NCBI GenBank assembly: GCA_021792315.1
Contig: JAJYUX010000033.1
Coordinates: 1 to 16,126 of the forward strand
From: an archaeon
GTDB lineage: Archaea; Thermoproteota; Nitrososphaeria; Nitrososphaerales; CADDZS01
Length of the DNA: 16,126 nt
Direction: 5' to 3'
Shown: positions 1-6,851 of the stretch, one piece after another
How the letters are laid out: the number at the start of each line of letters is the position of its first letter
Position numbering within the stretch: position 1 is the first letter of the stretch
Translations under genes and position numbers: made by a program
Notes under the pieces: generated by a model
The model's database searches: none
What the model saw: only the letters and a program-made list of their open reading frames with translations
What the model was told of the DNA's origin: nothing

Positions 1-1166
1 GTTTGTATTTTGCATTGTTCTTGCTTTATTCTGGCGGAATGGTGGGGACTGTTCTTGCCACCAATCTGATCGAACTCTACTTCATGTTTGAGTTCATGCT
101 TGTCCCATCGTATTTCCTGATCGCAGAATTCGGTTACAGCAATAGGGGAAGAGTTTCTCTGATGTATCTTCTCTGGACCCACATAGGAGCCCTCATGATG
201 TTACTGTCTTTCCTTGCTTTAGGGACTCAAACACAGAACTTTGTGTTCCTCGGTCCGGGTGCCGTGAGCGCCGTTCAGATCGCCTCGGGTCTGATACCTT
301 GGATAACGTTCGGAGTTGTTGTCGGCATGTTTGTGAAACTCGCTGCCTTTGGATTGCATGTTTGGCTGCCGAGCACGTATGATGAGGCGCCCACACCGAT
401 CACCGCGCTCATGGCTGCCGCGATGACAGGAATCGGTGGTTACATACTGATAAGAATACTCACACTACTCTTGCCAGGTGAGTATGTCGCAATAAGCCTG
501 GCACTGGGCGCGTGGGGTGTTGTGACGATGTTCTATGGTGGTGTCCTCGCACTCGCTCAGAACGACTTCAAGAAACTCCTTGCTTATTCAAGCATCAGTC
601 AGATGGGATACATCATTTTCGGAATCGCGACTGCGACTGAGCTGGGCGTTGCCGGATCTGTCTTCCAGTTCGTGAGCCACGCCACCTCGAAGGCTTTACT
701 CTTCATGGTTCTGGGAGTTATTATGATCCAGACAAATGGTCTGAAGGACATCAGGAAAATGGGTGGCCTGACAAGAAGGTTGCCGGTGACTGCTACCTGC
801 GCAATGATTGGGTTCTTGGGGCTTCTCGGCTTTCCGGAGACAAGTGGTTTTCAGAGTGAGTGGTTGATATTCGGAGGAGGATTACAGCTCGGGAGCCAAT
901 TAGGCGTAACTGCAAACTGGTGGCTCGTTCTTACATCTCTTGCGGTTATTGCAACTGTCATTACTGCAGCGTACTCGCTTTGGGCAATGAAGAGGATCTT
1001 TTTCGGCCAGCTCCCAGAACATCTGGCGAATGTGAAGGAAGCTCCGTTATACTCTCTGGCTCCGATAATCTTCTTGGCTGCTCTGACAATTCTTCTCGGC
1101 ATCATACCAAGTCTTGTCGACAATCCATTGCTACATACTCTAGCCGGTTTGATTCAATTGAGGTAG
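1..1166 (+). CDS. nuoM: NADH-quinone oxidoreductase (complex I) subunit M, 3' part
   Basis: Antiporter-like membrane subunit of respiratory complex I that carries one of the proton channels. The gene enters from the left edge; about 387 residues are visible against roughly 490 for the family, so the first hundred or so residues lie outside. Visible landmarks (numbered from the codon at position 3) are the helix-5 glutamate E30 in the FEFMLVPSYF motif, K112 followed by HVWLP (helix 7, equal to E. coli K234), the APTPITA loop, K190/K191 in DFKKLLAYSSISQMGY, and H226/K230 in SHATSKAL. The helix-8 lysine of the family (E. coli K265) is a glycine here (G143). The gene ends 7 bp before nuoL and is surely co-transcribed with it. 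The family assignment is secure; distinction from Mrp/hydrogenase homologues rests on the adjacent nuoL and nuoN. Confidence 0.95.
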   Translation, partial: LYFALFLLYSGGMVGTVLATNLIELYFMFEFMLVPSYFLIAEFGYSNRGRVSLMYLLWTHIGALMMLLSFLALGTQTQNFVFLGPGAVSAVQIASGLIPWITFGVVVGMFVKLAAFGLHVWLPSTYDEAPTPITALMAAAMTGIGGYILIRILTLLLPGEYVAISLALGAWGVVTMFYGGVLALAQNDFKKLLAYSSISQMGYIIFGIATATELGVAGSVFQFVSHATSKALLFMVLGVIMIQTNGLKDIRKMGGLTRRLPVTATCAMIGFLGLLGFPETSGFQSEWLIFGGGLQLGSQLGVTANWWLVLTSLAVIATVITAAYSLWAMKRIFFGQLPEHLANVKEAPLYSLAPIIFLAALTILLGIIPSLVDNPLLHTLAGLIQLR

Positions 1167-1173
1167 ACACAGA

Positions 1174-3267
1174 ATGACTAGCTGGTATTTTGATATCATT
1201 CCCAATCTCATTTGGATAGTACCTGTTGTCGGCGCAGTCGTAAGCGTTGGTGCTGCAAAGGCGGGAGAAAGTGTCAGAAATGCAGTGGCCGTAGTGACAA
1301 GTCTCGTGGCGGCACTCCTCGCGACATCACTCTTTGTACTGAGCGACTATGCCCAGTACACGCTCACGGGGAAAATAGAGGATATCACTTCATTCGCAGG
1401 ACACACGCTCAACTGGATTCCAGGGTTGAACGTCAAGGCTGGAGTTCTTGTTGATCCACTCACAGCGATGCTTGCTGTTGCCATTTCATGGGTCAGTTTT
1501 CTGATTCTTGTCTACAGTCTCGGGTACATGAAAGGAGAGAAGAACCTGACCCGCTATTACTTTCTCATGAATTTCTTCATCGGAAATATGCTTCTCATCG
1601 TGATGGCGGACAACTTTCTGCAGCTCTTCCTGGGATGGGAAGGAGTCGGCTATTGCAGCTATGCCCTAATCGGTTTCTGGCATACAGATGAAACTGAACG
1701 CTGGGTTGGTACGATTGGGGAGAAGACCTTGAACGTTCCCGAGGCATACTCACCTAGTCAAGCGGGACTGAAGTCATTCATCATGACGCGCGCCGGCGAC
1801 GTTGCATTTCTAATAGGCATATTATTGATCTTTGCCTATGCTAGAACCTTCAATTTCATGGACCTTCTCAACTCGCTTGGGGGTTCTGCAAACTGGGCAA
1901 AGAGCCTCGAAACGGCGGGGCTGTTCATTCCGAGTGCAGTTCTAATTTTCGGAGGCGCTATCGGCAAGTCTGCTCAGTTTCCACTTCATGAATGGCTTCC
2001 AGACGCCATGGCGGGTCCCACCTCCGTTTCTGCTTTGATCCACGCGGCGACTATGGTCAATGCTGGAGTCTTCTTGATAGGAACGGTGGGGCCGCTTTAC
2101 GTCGCGGCGGCTTCGGGACTATCTATGACGTACCCTTTCTTCCTGACTGTTGCAGTAATCGGTGGATTCACAGCTTTCCTTGCCGCCTCACAAGCCATGG
2201 TTCTGGACGAACTGAAGAAAGTGCTTGCCTATTCCACGGTTTCTCAGATTGGCTACATGATGCTGGGGTTGGGCGTGGCAGGACTGTCAACTCAGTCGAA
2301 TTTCGTCTTCGGATTCACTGGTGCTTTCTTCCATCTCATCAGTCAGGCACTCTTCAAAGCAGGACTGTTCATGTGCGCTGGCTGGTTGCTGCATGTTACC
2401 GGATCGAAATACATGAAGGATATGGGTGGCCTTAGGCGATCACTCCCTATTACATTTGCTTCAATGCTGGTGGTGGCGTTGTCGCTCGCTGGGATCATCC
2501 CATTCAGTGGCTTTTGGAGCAAAGACGCAATACTCAGTGCTGCTTCGCACGCTGGTGCTGCCGGAGTTGGGCTGTATGTACTCGGAGCCATAACAGCTCT
2601 GATGACCGCCTTCTACAGCGTCAGGATAATTGGATTGGTATTCTTCGGAGACAAGAGCTCGAATGTCGCAGAAAGAGAGCTACAGGGGCACACTATTCAT
2701 GAGGCGCCACTGTCGATGAAGCTCCCGATGTTAACACTTGCCGTGGCTACAACTGTGATCGGATTGCTCGCTCCATTCTGGTTCGAGCCACATCTTGGGA
2801 GCCTCTTCTCTTCATATCTCCTACAATTTGGTATCAACTCCGCTTTCTCATTGAACCTTGCAGGAGATGCTGTTCCTATTGGAGTGAGCCTTGGTCTTGC
2901 AATTCTCGGCGCACTCGTTGCCTATCTTGCTTACATTCAAAAGAGCATAAAGCCGCAATCTATCATTGGGACGAAGGGGATTGCGTTTTCGCTCTACAAT
3001 TTCTTTGCTCACCGCTGGTACATTAACGCTCTCTACTACAGAGCTCTGGTATATCCTATAGAAAGCGGAAGCACCTGGTTATTCCAGTCGTTCGAGGAGA
3101 AAGTAATCCAGCCTCTGAACGTCGGAGCATCCAACTTTGGTGGTGGAATATCAGACAGTCTCCGCAAACTCCAGTCAGGAATCGAAGAGGAATATGTCCT
3201 AGCCTTTGGAATCGGAATTGCGTTAGTAATAATTCTGCTCGTAATCTTTGGACAGGGGCTGATTTGA
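1174..3267 (+). CDS. nuoL: NADH-quinone oxidoreductase (complex I) subunit L
   Basis: Largest antiporter-like subunit of complex I, placed at the distal end of the membrane arm. The 697-residue protein has the usual length for a NuoL with the C-terminal lateral helix. Key residues are visible: E156 in GWEGVGYCSYALIGFW, K265 in GKSAQFPLHEWLPDAMAGPT, H290 in the helix-8 segment SALIHAATM, K348/K349 in ELKKVLAYSTVSQIGYMM, H387, K395 and K450 in SGFWSKDAIL. The last 80 or so residues contain a charged amphipathic stretch (FEEKVIQPLNVG) and a final anchor helix, as expected for the long lateral helix. It starts with ATG 7 bp after nuoM and its TGA stop is followed 1 bp later by the nuoN start, so the three genes form one operon. 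Confidence 0.97.
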   Translation: MTSWYFDIIPNLIWIVPVVGAVVSVGAAKAGESVRNAVAVVTSLVAALLATSLFVLSDYAQYTLTGKIEDITSFAGHTLNWIPGLNVKAGVLVDPLTAMLAVAISWVSFLILVYSLGYMKGEKNLTRYYFLMNFFIGNMLLIVMADNFLQLFLGWEGVGYCSYALIGFWHTDETERWVGTIGEKTLNVPEAYSPSQAGLKSFIMTRAGDVAFLIGILLIFAYARTFNFMDLLNSLGGSANWAKSLETAGLFIPSAVLIFGGAIGKSAQFPLHEWLPDAMAGPTSVSALIHAATMVNAGVFLIGTVGPLYVAAASGLSMTYPFFLTVAVIGGFTAFLAASQAMVLDELKKVLAYSTVSQIGYMMLGLGVAGLSTQSNFVFGFTGAFFHLISQALFKAGLFMCAGWLLHVTGSKYMKDMGGLRRSLPITFASMLVVALSLAGIIPFSGFWSKDAILSAASHAGAAGVGLYVLGAITALMTAFYSVRIIGLVFFGDKSSNVAERELQGHTIHEAPLSMKLPMLTLAVATTVIGLLAPFWFEPHLGSLFSSYLLQFGINSAFSLNLAGDAVPIGVSLGLAILGALVAYLAYIQKSIKPQSIIGTKGIAFSLYNFFAHRWYINALYYRALVYPIESGSTWLFQSFEEKVIQPLNVGASNFGGGISDSLRKLQSGIEEEYVLAFGIGIALVIILLVIFGQGLI

Positions 3268-3268
3268 A

Positions 3269-4717
3269 TTGTTGGAAACTGAATCGTTCCCTCTGATCCT
3301 ATCCCTTATGTTGTCAGCTGTTGCGCTGATCACTGTTTTCTTGGCCGCCAGCGGTAACAGATTTGCCAAAATCTCCGCCGGAGTCGCATCAGCTGGGTTT
3401 GGAATTGGGATAGTTCTCCTAATTTCACAGGGACTTGGACACTTTAGTTCACTCACCGCCTCGACACCAGGGGCACTTCTCGCGTCTGATTGGGTTTCGA
3501 TTCTATTCGGAGTCGCGGTCCTATCGGCCTCTTTCCTGGTTAGCTTGACAGCTACCAGCTACATGAAAGATTCGCCTAATATTGCGACGTTCTATTCCTT
3601 GCTCCTCTTCACTACAATAGGGGCTGTTCTCCTTGTCTTTTCATCAGATCTTCTGATGATGTTTGTATCTTGGGAGCTCATGAGCATCCCGAGTTATGTT
3701 CTTACCGGATTCAGAAAGAAGGATCCTGAGTCGAACGAGGCATCTGTCAAGTATTTCATAATAAGCGCCTTCGCTTCGGGAGTCTTGTTATATGGAATAT
3801 CGCTTGTCTATCTGTTAACTGGCTCGACCAATATTTTTGCAATATTGTCGCGGGCGTCGGGCGACCAGCCGATAGCGCTAATCGCATTGACGTTCATTCT
3901 AGCTGGATTTGGAATAAAGCTGGCTGCAGTGCCATTTCACATGTGGATACCGGACGCCTATCAAGGGGCTCCGACTATTGTGAGCAGTTTGCTCTCTGCC
4001 GGTACCAAACTAGCAACTTTTGCTCCAGCAGCTCGCATATTCTTCATACTCTTTTCCGCAAGCATGTTTCAATCTGATTGGAGAATCACTTTTGCAGTGC
4101 TGGCCGTTCTTTCTATGACAGTCGGTAATTTTGCTGCGCTAACCCAAAAGAACATCACGCGAATTCTGGCTTATTCGAGCATCGGTCAAGCGGGTTACAT
4201 TTTGATAGGTTTTGCGGCCGGTGGAGTTTATGGTTTAACTGGATCATTTTTCCAGATCCTGAATTATGCATTCATGCAATCAGGAGCTTTCCTCGCTGCA
4301 GCTGTGATTACGAGCCAGACCCACTCGGGAGACATCTCTTCACTGGATGGTATAGGAAAGCGCCTTACGATTGCGCCATTCGCGTTCACAGTTTCACTTC
4401 TCGCTCTGGGCGGCTTGCCTCCGCTTAGTGGTTTCTGGAGCAAGCTCGTGCTTTTCTACTCGGCCATAAATTCTAACCTCGGATGGCTCGCAATTATAGC
4501 AATAATCAACAGCTTCGTCTCCATCGCTTTCTACGCCAGAATAGTGAAACACATGTACATTGACAAGCAAGCCGATACAGCTTCTTTGGTTGAATCAAAT
4601 GGCTTCAAAGTCGCACTAATTATTGCGGCTGTGGTGATTGTGGTGGTCGGCGTGTATCCGTACCCGTTCATTCAATTTGCAAACACCGCGGCGAGCATGT
4701 TTCTCGCGCATGGATAA
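3269..4717 (+). CDS. nuoN: NADH-quinone oxidoreductase (complex I) subunit N
   Basis: Third antiporter-like proton-pumping subunit of complex I, next to the quinone-proximal part of the membrane arm. It is 482 residues, normal for NuoN. E136 (SWELMSIPSYVLTGF), K217 (FGIKLAAVPFHMWIPDAYQGAPT) and K247 (LLSAGTKLATF) match the three E. coli channel residues E133, K217 and K247; the SGFWSK motif near residue 395 is also present. I chose the TTG at 3269, one base after the nuoL stop, because the first predicted helix (LILSLMLSAVALITVF) begins at residue 9; the next ATG at 3308 would cut into that helix. It is the last gene of the operon and converges with the prenyltransferase gene, leaving 6 bp between stops. 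Confidence 0.96.
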   Translation: MLETESFPLILSLMLSAVALITVFLAASGNRFAKISAGVASAGFGIGIVLLISQGLGHFSSLTASTPGALLASDWVSILFGVAVLSASFLVSLTATSYMKDSPNIATFYSLLLFTTIGAVLLVFSSDLLMMFVSWELMSIPSYVLTGFRKKDPESNEASVKYFIISAFASGVLLYGISLVYLLTGSTNIFAILSRASGDQPIALIALTFILAGFGIKLAAVPFHMWIPDAYQGAPTIVSSLLSAGTKLATFAPAARIFFILFSASMFQSDWRITFAVLAVLSMTVGNFAALTQKNITRILAYSSIGQAGYILIGFAAGGVYGLTGSFFQILNYAFMQSGAFLAAAVITSQTHSGDISSLDGIGKRLTIAPFAFTVSLLALGGLPPLSGFWSKLVLFYSAINSNLGWLAIIAIINSFVSIAFYARIVKHMYIDKQADTASLVESNGFKVALIIAAVVIVVVGVYPYPFIQFANTAASMFLAHG

Positions 4718-4723
4718 GTTGGA

Positions 4724-5632
4724 CTAGAAACGCCTTCTCACGGCAAAATCTGCAAGCTCTTCCAATCTCTGTTTGGACTCGGAGTTACCAAGATGTGACA
4801 ATGCATTCTTGGCAGTCACAGCGTACTTGTAGGACATTTCCTGCAGCTTTGATTGTTCGACATCCAGCGCTCTCTCAAGACCTGCCTTATGATCCCAGTC
4901 AAGCAGATCGTCTTGCATCTGGTAAGCAATACCTAGGTTCAAGCCAAACTCAGACATGGATTCGATAGTCTGTAGCTTGGCACCGGCTATCATCGCACCT
5001 ATTCGAGAAGAGCTCTGAAAAAGCGAAGCTGTCTTGTTCGTAATGACTTCGACGTATTGCTCGACAGTGATAGTATTTCCTTCAGTCTGTATTCTATATT
5101 CCGAATATTCGCCCTCGCTCATGCGCAAGACAGATTTTGAAAGTTCGCGTCCAATTCTTGAATCAGGATATTGCGAGGCGATGTCTAGGATGATTCCGAG
5201 TACGAAATCGGCTGAAAGTATCGCGGGGTTCAACCCAAATCGTTCGTGGAAAGATATCTTCTCTCTTCTAACCGAGTCATCGTCTATAATGTCGTCGTGG
5301 ATAATTGATTCGGTGTGGAGAAGCTCAACTGCTATGGCGGCAGGCATAGGATTGTCCACAAGCTGGTTTCCGGTGCCAACTGAATCGTAGGAAAGAAGTA
5401 CAATCAAGGGCCTCACGCGCTTTCCTCCATGAATTGCATAATTCAGAGGCTCGTAGAATGCAGAATTGGAGAACCTACCTAAAACATCGGAAATCGCATG
5501 CTCAATCCTTGTGTGATAATTCAGGGTCTTCGACTTGAAATAAGATGCAAACGCTGCATCGTCAAGCTCCAAGAAGCTAGCCGTCTCCGAGTAACGAACT
5601 ACTTCGTTGAATAGATATATCAATCTTAGCAC
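4724..5632 (-). CDS. Polyprenyl diphosphate synthase, probably geranylgeranyl diphosphate synthase
   Basis: Trans-isoprenyl diphosphate synthase that condenses isopentenyl diphosphate onto allylic diphosphates; in archaea this supplies the C20 chains of ether lipids. Visible motifs in the 302-residue protein are GGKRVRP (69-75, IPP binding), the first Asp-rich motif at 113-118 (DDIIDD) with the preceding ELLHTESIIH, the KT pair at 200-201, and the second Asp-rich motif DDLLDWD at 241-247. The residue five before the first motif is E108 rather than an aromatic, so nothing blocks elongation to C20 or beyond, but exact chain length cannot be read with certainty. The start is a GTG; several in-frame TTG codons lie within the first 21 codons, so the N-terminus is uncertain by up to about 20 residues. 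The gene is monocistronic here, convergent with nuoN. Confidence 0.9.
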   Translation of the reverse strand: MLRLIYLFNEVVRYSETASFLELDDAAFASYFKSKTLNYHTRIEHAISDVLGRFSNSAFYEPLNYAIHGGKRVRPLIVLLSYDSVGTGNQLVDNPMPAAIAVELLHTESIIHDDIIDDDSVRREKISFHERFGLNPAILSADFVLGIILDIASQYPDSRIGRELSKSVLRMSEGEYSEYRIQTEGNTITVEQYVEVITNKTASLFQSSSRIGAMIAGAKLQTIESMSEFGLNLGIAYQMQDDLLDWDHKAGLERALDVEQSKLQEMSYKYAVTAKNALSHLGNSESKQRLEELADFAVRRRF

Positions 5633-5698
5633 GACACCTGTTTCAATTTTATCTGCGTTCGATAAGGCAGTCTTTCCAAATTATCAGATACGAAGAGA

Positions 5699-5824
5699 TG
5701 CTCCGGGCGGGATTTTCACTTTCGGGGTTGCCCCGTGAATGATCACTCATTCCATGAGAAAATTTGAACCCGCGATCACTGCCTCGAAAGGGCAGTATGC
5801 TTGACCGGACTACACCACCGGAGC
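5699..5824 (-). tRNA. tRNA-Glu(UUC) with a 50-nt intron in the T-loop
   Basis: Read on the minus strand, 5824 to 5818 gives acceptor GCTCCGG, which pairs with CCGGAGC at 5706-5700; 5699 supplies discriminator A and no CCA is encoded. The D-stem is GTGT/GCAT, the anticodon stem CTGCC/GGCAG encloses CTTTCGA (anticodon TTC, Glu), and the T-stem is GCGGG/CCCGC. The T-loop TTCAAAT is interrupted by 50 nt (5713-5762). Removing them leaves a normal 76-nt tRNA. The junction folds as a strict bulge-helix-bulge: TTCA (exon) pairs with TGAA (intron), each side has a three-base AAT bulge cut as AA/T, and the outer helix is the T-stem itself. This puts the intron between standard positions 59 and 60. Confidence 0.92.
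5713..5762 (-). other. Non-canonical archaeal tRNA intron in the T-loop of tRNA-Glu
   Basis: A 50-nt insertion between T-loop bases A59 and T60. The boundaries follow from the bulge-helix-bulge fold (4-bp helix TTCA/TGAA, 3-nt bulges AAT and AAT); by sequence alone the cut could slide by up to four positions, since both ends share AAAT. The intron itself can form two hairpins: CTCAT-GGA-ATGAG near its 5' end, and a larger one with a GGGG-CAA-CCCC core. No protein or homing-endonuclease reading frame fits in it. Confidence 0.85.
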
Positions 5825-5850
5825 TCTCGTACACTGTTTCCTGAAAGCAC

Positions 5851-5858
5851 GATTTAAG
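5851..5858 (-). promoter_or_regulatory. TATA-like box for tRNA-Glu
   Basis: On the minus strand the sequence CTTAAATC lies 27-34 nt upstream of the tRNA-Glu 5' end (5824), preceded by purine-rich GAAAGCT, which would serve as a BRE. The spacing is what is expected for TBP/TFB-dependent archaeal transcription starting at or just before the tRNA. Confidence 0.5.
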
Positions 5859-5894
5859 AGCTTTCACTAATCAAGAAGCTTGGTTCTTGTTGGT

Positions 5895-5915
5895 CTCGAA
5901 CGTTTCCTGTTCGAG
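5895..5915. other. Perfect hairpin between the divergent tRNA genes
   Basis: CTCGAAC and GTTCGAG form a perfect 7-bp stem with a 7-nt loop (GTTTCCT). Seven bases downstream, 5922-5933 is a near-palindrome (ACATT-GG-AATGT). Both lie in the 202-bp interval between the divergent tRNA-Glu and tRNA-CAU genes, which has no credible reading frame. Whether this is a small RNA, an operator or chance is unknown. Confidence 0.3.
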
Positions 5916-6049
5916 TGACTCACATTGGAATGTCTAACCGTGCATTTTCGGTAACCCTGATACAGTTGTGGGTCTTAGCAAAAAGCAAATAACACAAGAC
6001 TTCGGGCGCATGTTATGTACTGATGAGGGCCCGTAGCTCAGCTTGGTAG

Positions 6050-6063
6050 AACTCATGGCCGAA
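6050..6063 (+). other. 14-nt non-canonical intron in the D-arm of the CAU tRNA
   Basis: AACTCATGGCCGAA interrupts the 3' side of the D-stem, between bases 22 and 23; its removal restores GAGC to pair with GCTC. A relaxed splice motif is visible: exon TGGT pairs with intron GCCG (two G-C, two G-U pairs), with 3-nt bulges AGA and AAA cut two bases in. The flanking A runs allow a one-base shift of the boundaries without changing the product. At 14 nt it is very short, and the inner helix is missing, so confidence is lower than for the anticodon intron. Confidence 0.7.
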
Positions 6064-6078
6064 AGCGACCGGCTCATA

Positions 6079-6094
6079 ATTCAACAAGTGAGAG
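6079..6094 (+). other. 16-nt canonical intron in the anticodon loop of the CAU tRNA
   Basis: ATTCAACAAGTGAGAG lies between anticodon-loop positions 37 and 38. The splice motif is complete: CTCA of the exon pairs with TGAG of the intron, with 3-nt bulges TAA (cut TA/A) and AGA (cut AG/A), and the anticodon stem ACCGG/CCGGT as outer helix. This is the classic location for archaeal tRNA introns. Confidence 0.88.
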
Positions 6095-6152
6095 ACCGGT
6101 CGGTCGAGGGTTCAAATCCCTCCGGGCCCACTCATCGACTTGAAATCACAGT

Positions 6153-6809
6153 TCAAGAAACAGTCTGTGGTGCCGCGACCTGTTTTGCAGCTTTCCTTCC
6201 GAATATTCTGGATCCGCCACCAACGAGAGCTATGCCAACGATGGCAACAACGAGTCCAGAAACCGCGCTGACTCCAAACGGCAAGTGAACTCTGGTGCCC
6301 AAATAGAAAACAACCGGAGCGGCTACCAGCAACAAAAGACCGAGTATCTCAGGAATCGAGCTCGCTTTTGCATTCCCAAGAATCTGTCTTGGCGAGAGCA
6401 GAAGAGAAATTCCCACGAGAAAGAAAGCGTAAATCAAGGGATATCGACCGTTTACGAACACTGAGATCCCGTTTGGAATGTTGTATCCTCCAACACTTAT
6501 CGCGGCAGCTAACGAGACAACCAAAACCACAATAGCTAGTATTTGCAAACGAGACGTGTTGTCTCCAACGATTAAATCACGCTGAGGAAGACCGGTCGTG
6601 CGGACCTCAACAATGATCGCAGCGCAGATTGCAATGAGCGAGGTGAGAAATAGATATTGGCTCTTTGCTACAATTGCATAGGCAAGATATGGCATTGCAG
6701 AAGTGCGACCGATCGAATACCACTCGTAGATGCCATATACGATGCTTGCTACTATGGGAAGCAAGTACAGAAAGAACGCAATGTCTTCTCCTTGATCCTT
6801 CGATAACAT
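6153..6809 (-). CDS. Integral membrane protein of unknown function (about six helices)
   Basis: I do not recognise the family. The 218-residue protein has hydrophobic segments near residues 11-28, 47-67, 90-108, 122-140, 153-170 and 178-198, suggesting six membrane helices, a loop with charged residues after the second, and a short basic, alanine-rich C-terminal tail (FGRKAAKQ). There are no visible catalytic motifs, no signal peptide distinct from the first helix, and no conserved acidic pairs in the helices that would suggest a particular transporter. The ATG at 6809 lies about 31 nt downstream of a good TATA box, so translation from a near-leaderless mRNA is likely. It lies 42 bp downstream of trmI on the same strand but seems to have its own promoter; the proximity gives no clear functional hint. 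Confidence 0.75.
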   Translation of the reverse strand: MLSKDQGEDIAFFLYLLPIVASIVYGIYEWYSIGRTSAMPYLAYAIVAKSQYLFLTSLIAICAAIIVEVRTTGLPQRDLIVGDNTSRLQILAIVVLVVSLAAAISVGGYNIPNGISVFVNGRYPLIYAFFLVGISLLLSPRQILGNAKASSIPEILGLLLLVAAPVVFYLGTRVHLPFGVSAVSGLVVAIVGIALVGGGSRIFGRKAAKQVAAPQTVS

Positions 6810-6837
6810 ATTACGAATTTAGTCTCCTATCTTCTAA

Positions 6838-6848
6838 CCAATATAACC
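6838..6848 (-). promoter_or_regulatory. TATA box for the membrane-protein gene
   Basis: Minus-strand GGTTATATTGG is centred at about 6843. A start of transcription some 27 nt downstream would fall near 6816, leaving roughly 7 nt before the ATG at 6809. It sits in the 42-bp gap after the trmI stop codon. Confidence 0.55.
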
Positions 6849-6851
6849 CTT

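Larger units (their letters stand above)
6027..6130 (+). tRNA. tRNA with CAU anticodon (elongator Met or Ile2), two introns
   Basis: Acceptor GGGCCCG (6027-6033) pairs with CGGGCCC (6123-6129), discriminator A at 6130, no encoded CCA. The T-arm is GAGGG-TTCAAAT-CCCTC and the anticodon stem ACCGG (6068-6072)/CCGGT (6096-6100). The raw gene is 104 nt; deleting 6050-6063 and 6079-6094 gives a standard 74-nt tRNA with D-stem GCTC/GAGC and anticodon loop CTCATAA (CAT at 6075-6077). Without the first deletion the D-stem cannot close and the arm is far too long. CAT anticodons occur in initiator, elongator and lysidine/agmatidine-type Ile2 tRNAs; this one lacks the GGG/CCC anticodon stem of initiators, but Met versus Ile2 cannot be settled here. 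Confidence 0.9.

Noticed and set aside
1992..2435. 147-residue plus-strand frame inside nuoL
   Set aside because: Out-of-frame shadow of a well-conserved region of nuoL, rich in Arg, Cys and His as such shadows are.
5649..5867. 72-residue minus-strand reading frame
   Set aside because: It lies over the whole tRNA-Glu gene and its promoter; the open frame is a by-product of the tRNA sequence.
6021..6026. TGATGA directly before the CAU tRNA, resembling a C box of a C/D guide RNA
   Set aside because: No matching D box, C' or D' boxes at the right spacing; CTGA at 5957-5960 is upstream and in the wrong order.
6043..6288. 81-residue plus-strand reading frame
   Set aside because: It starts inside the CAU tRNA and overlaps the end of the membrane-protein gene on the other strand; no protein-like features.
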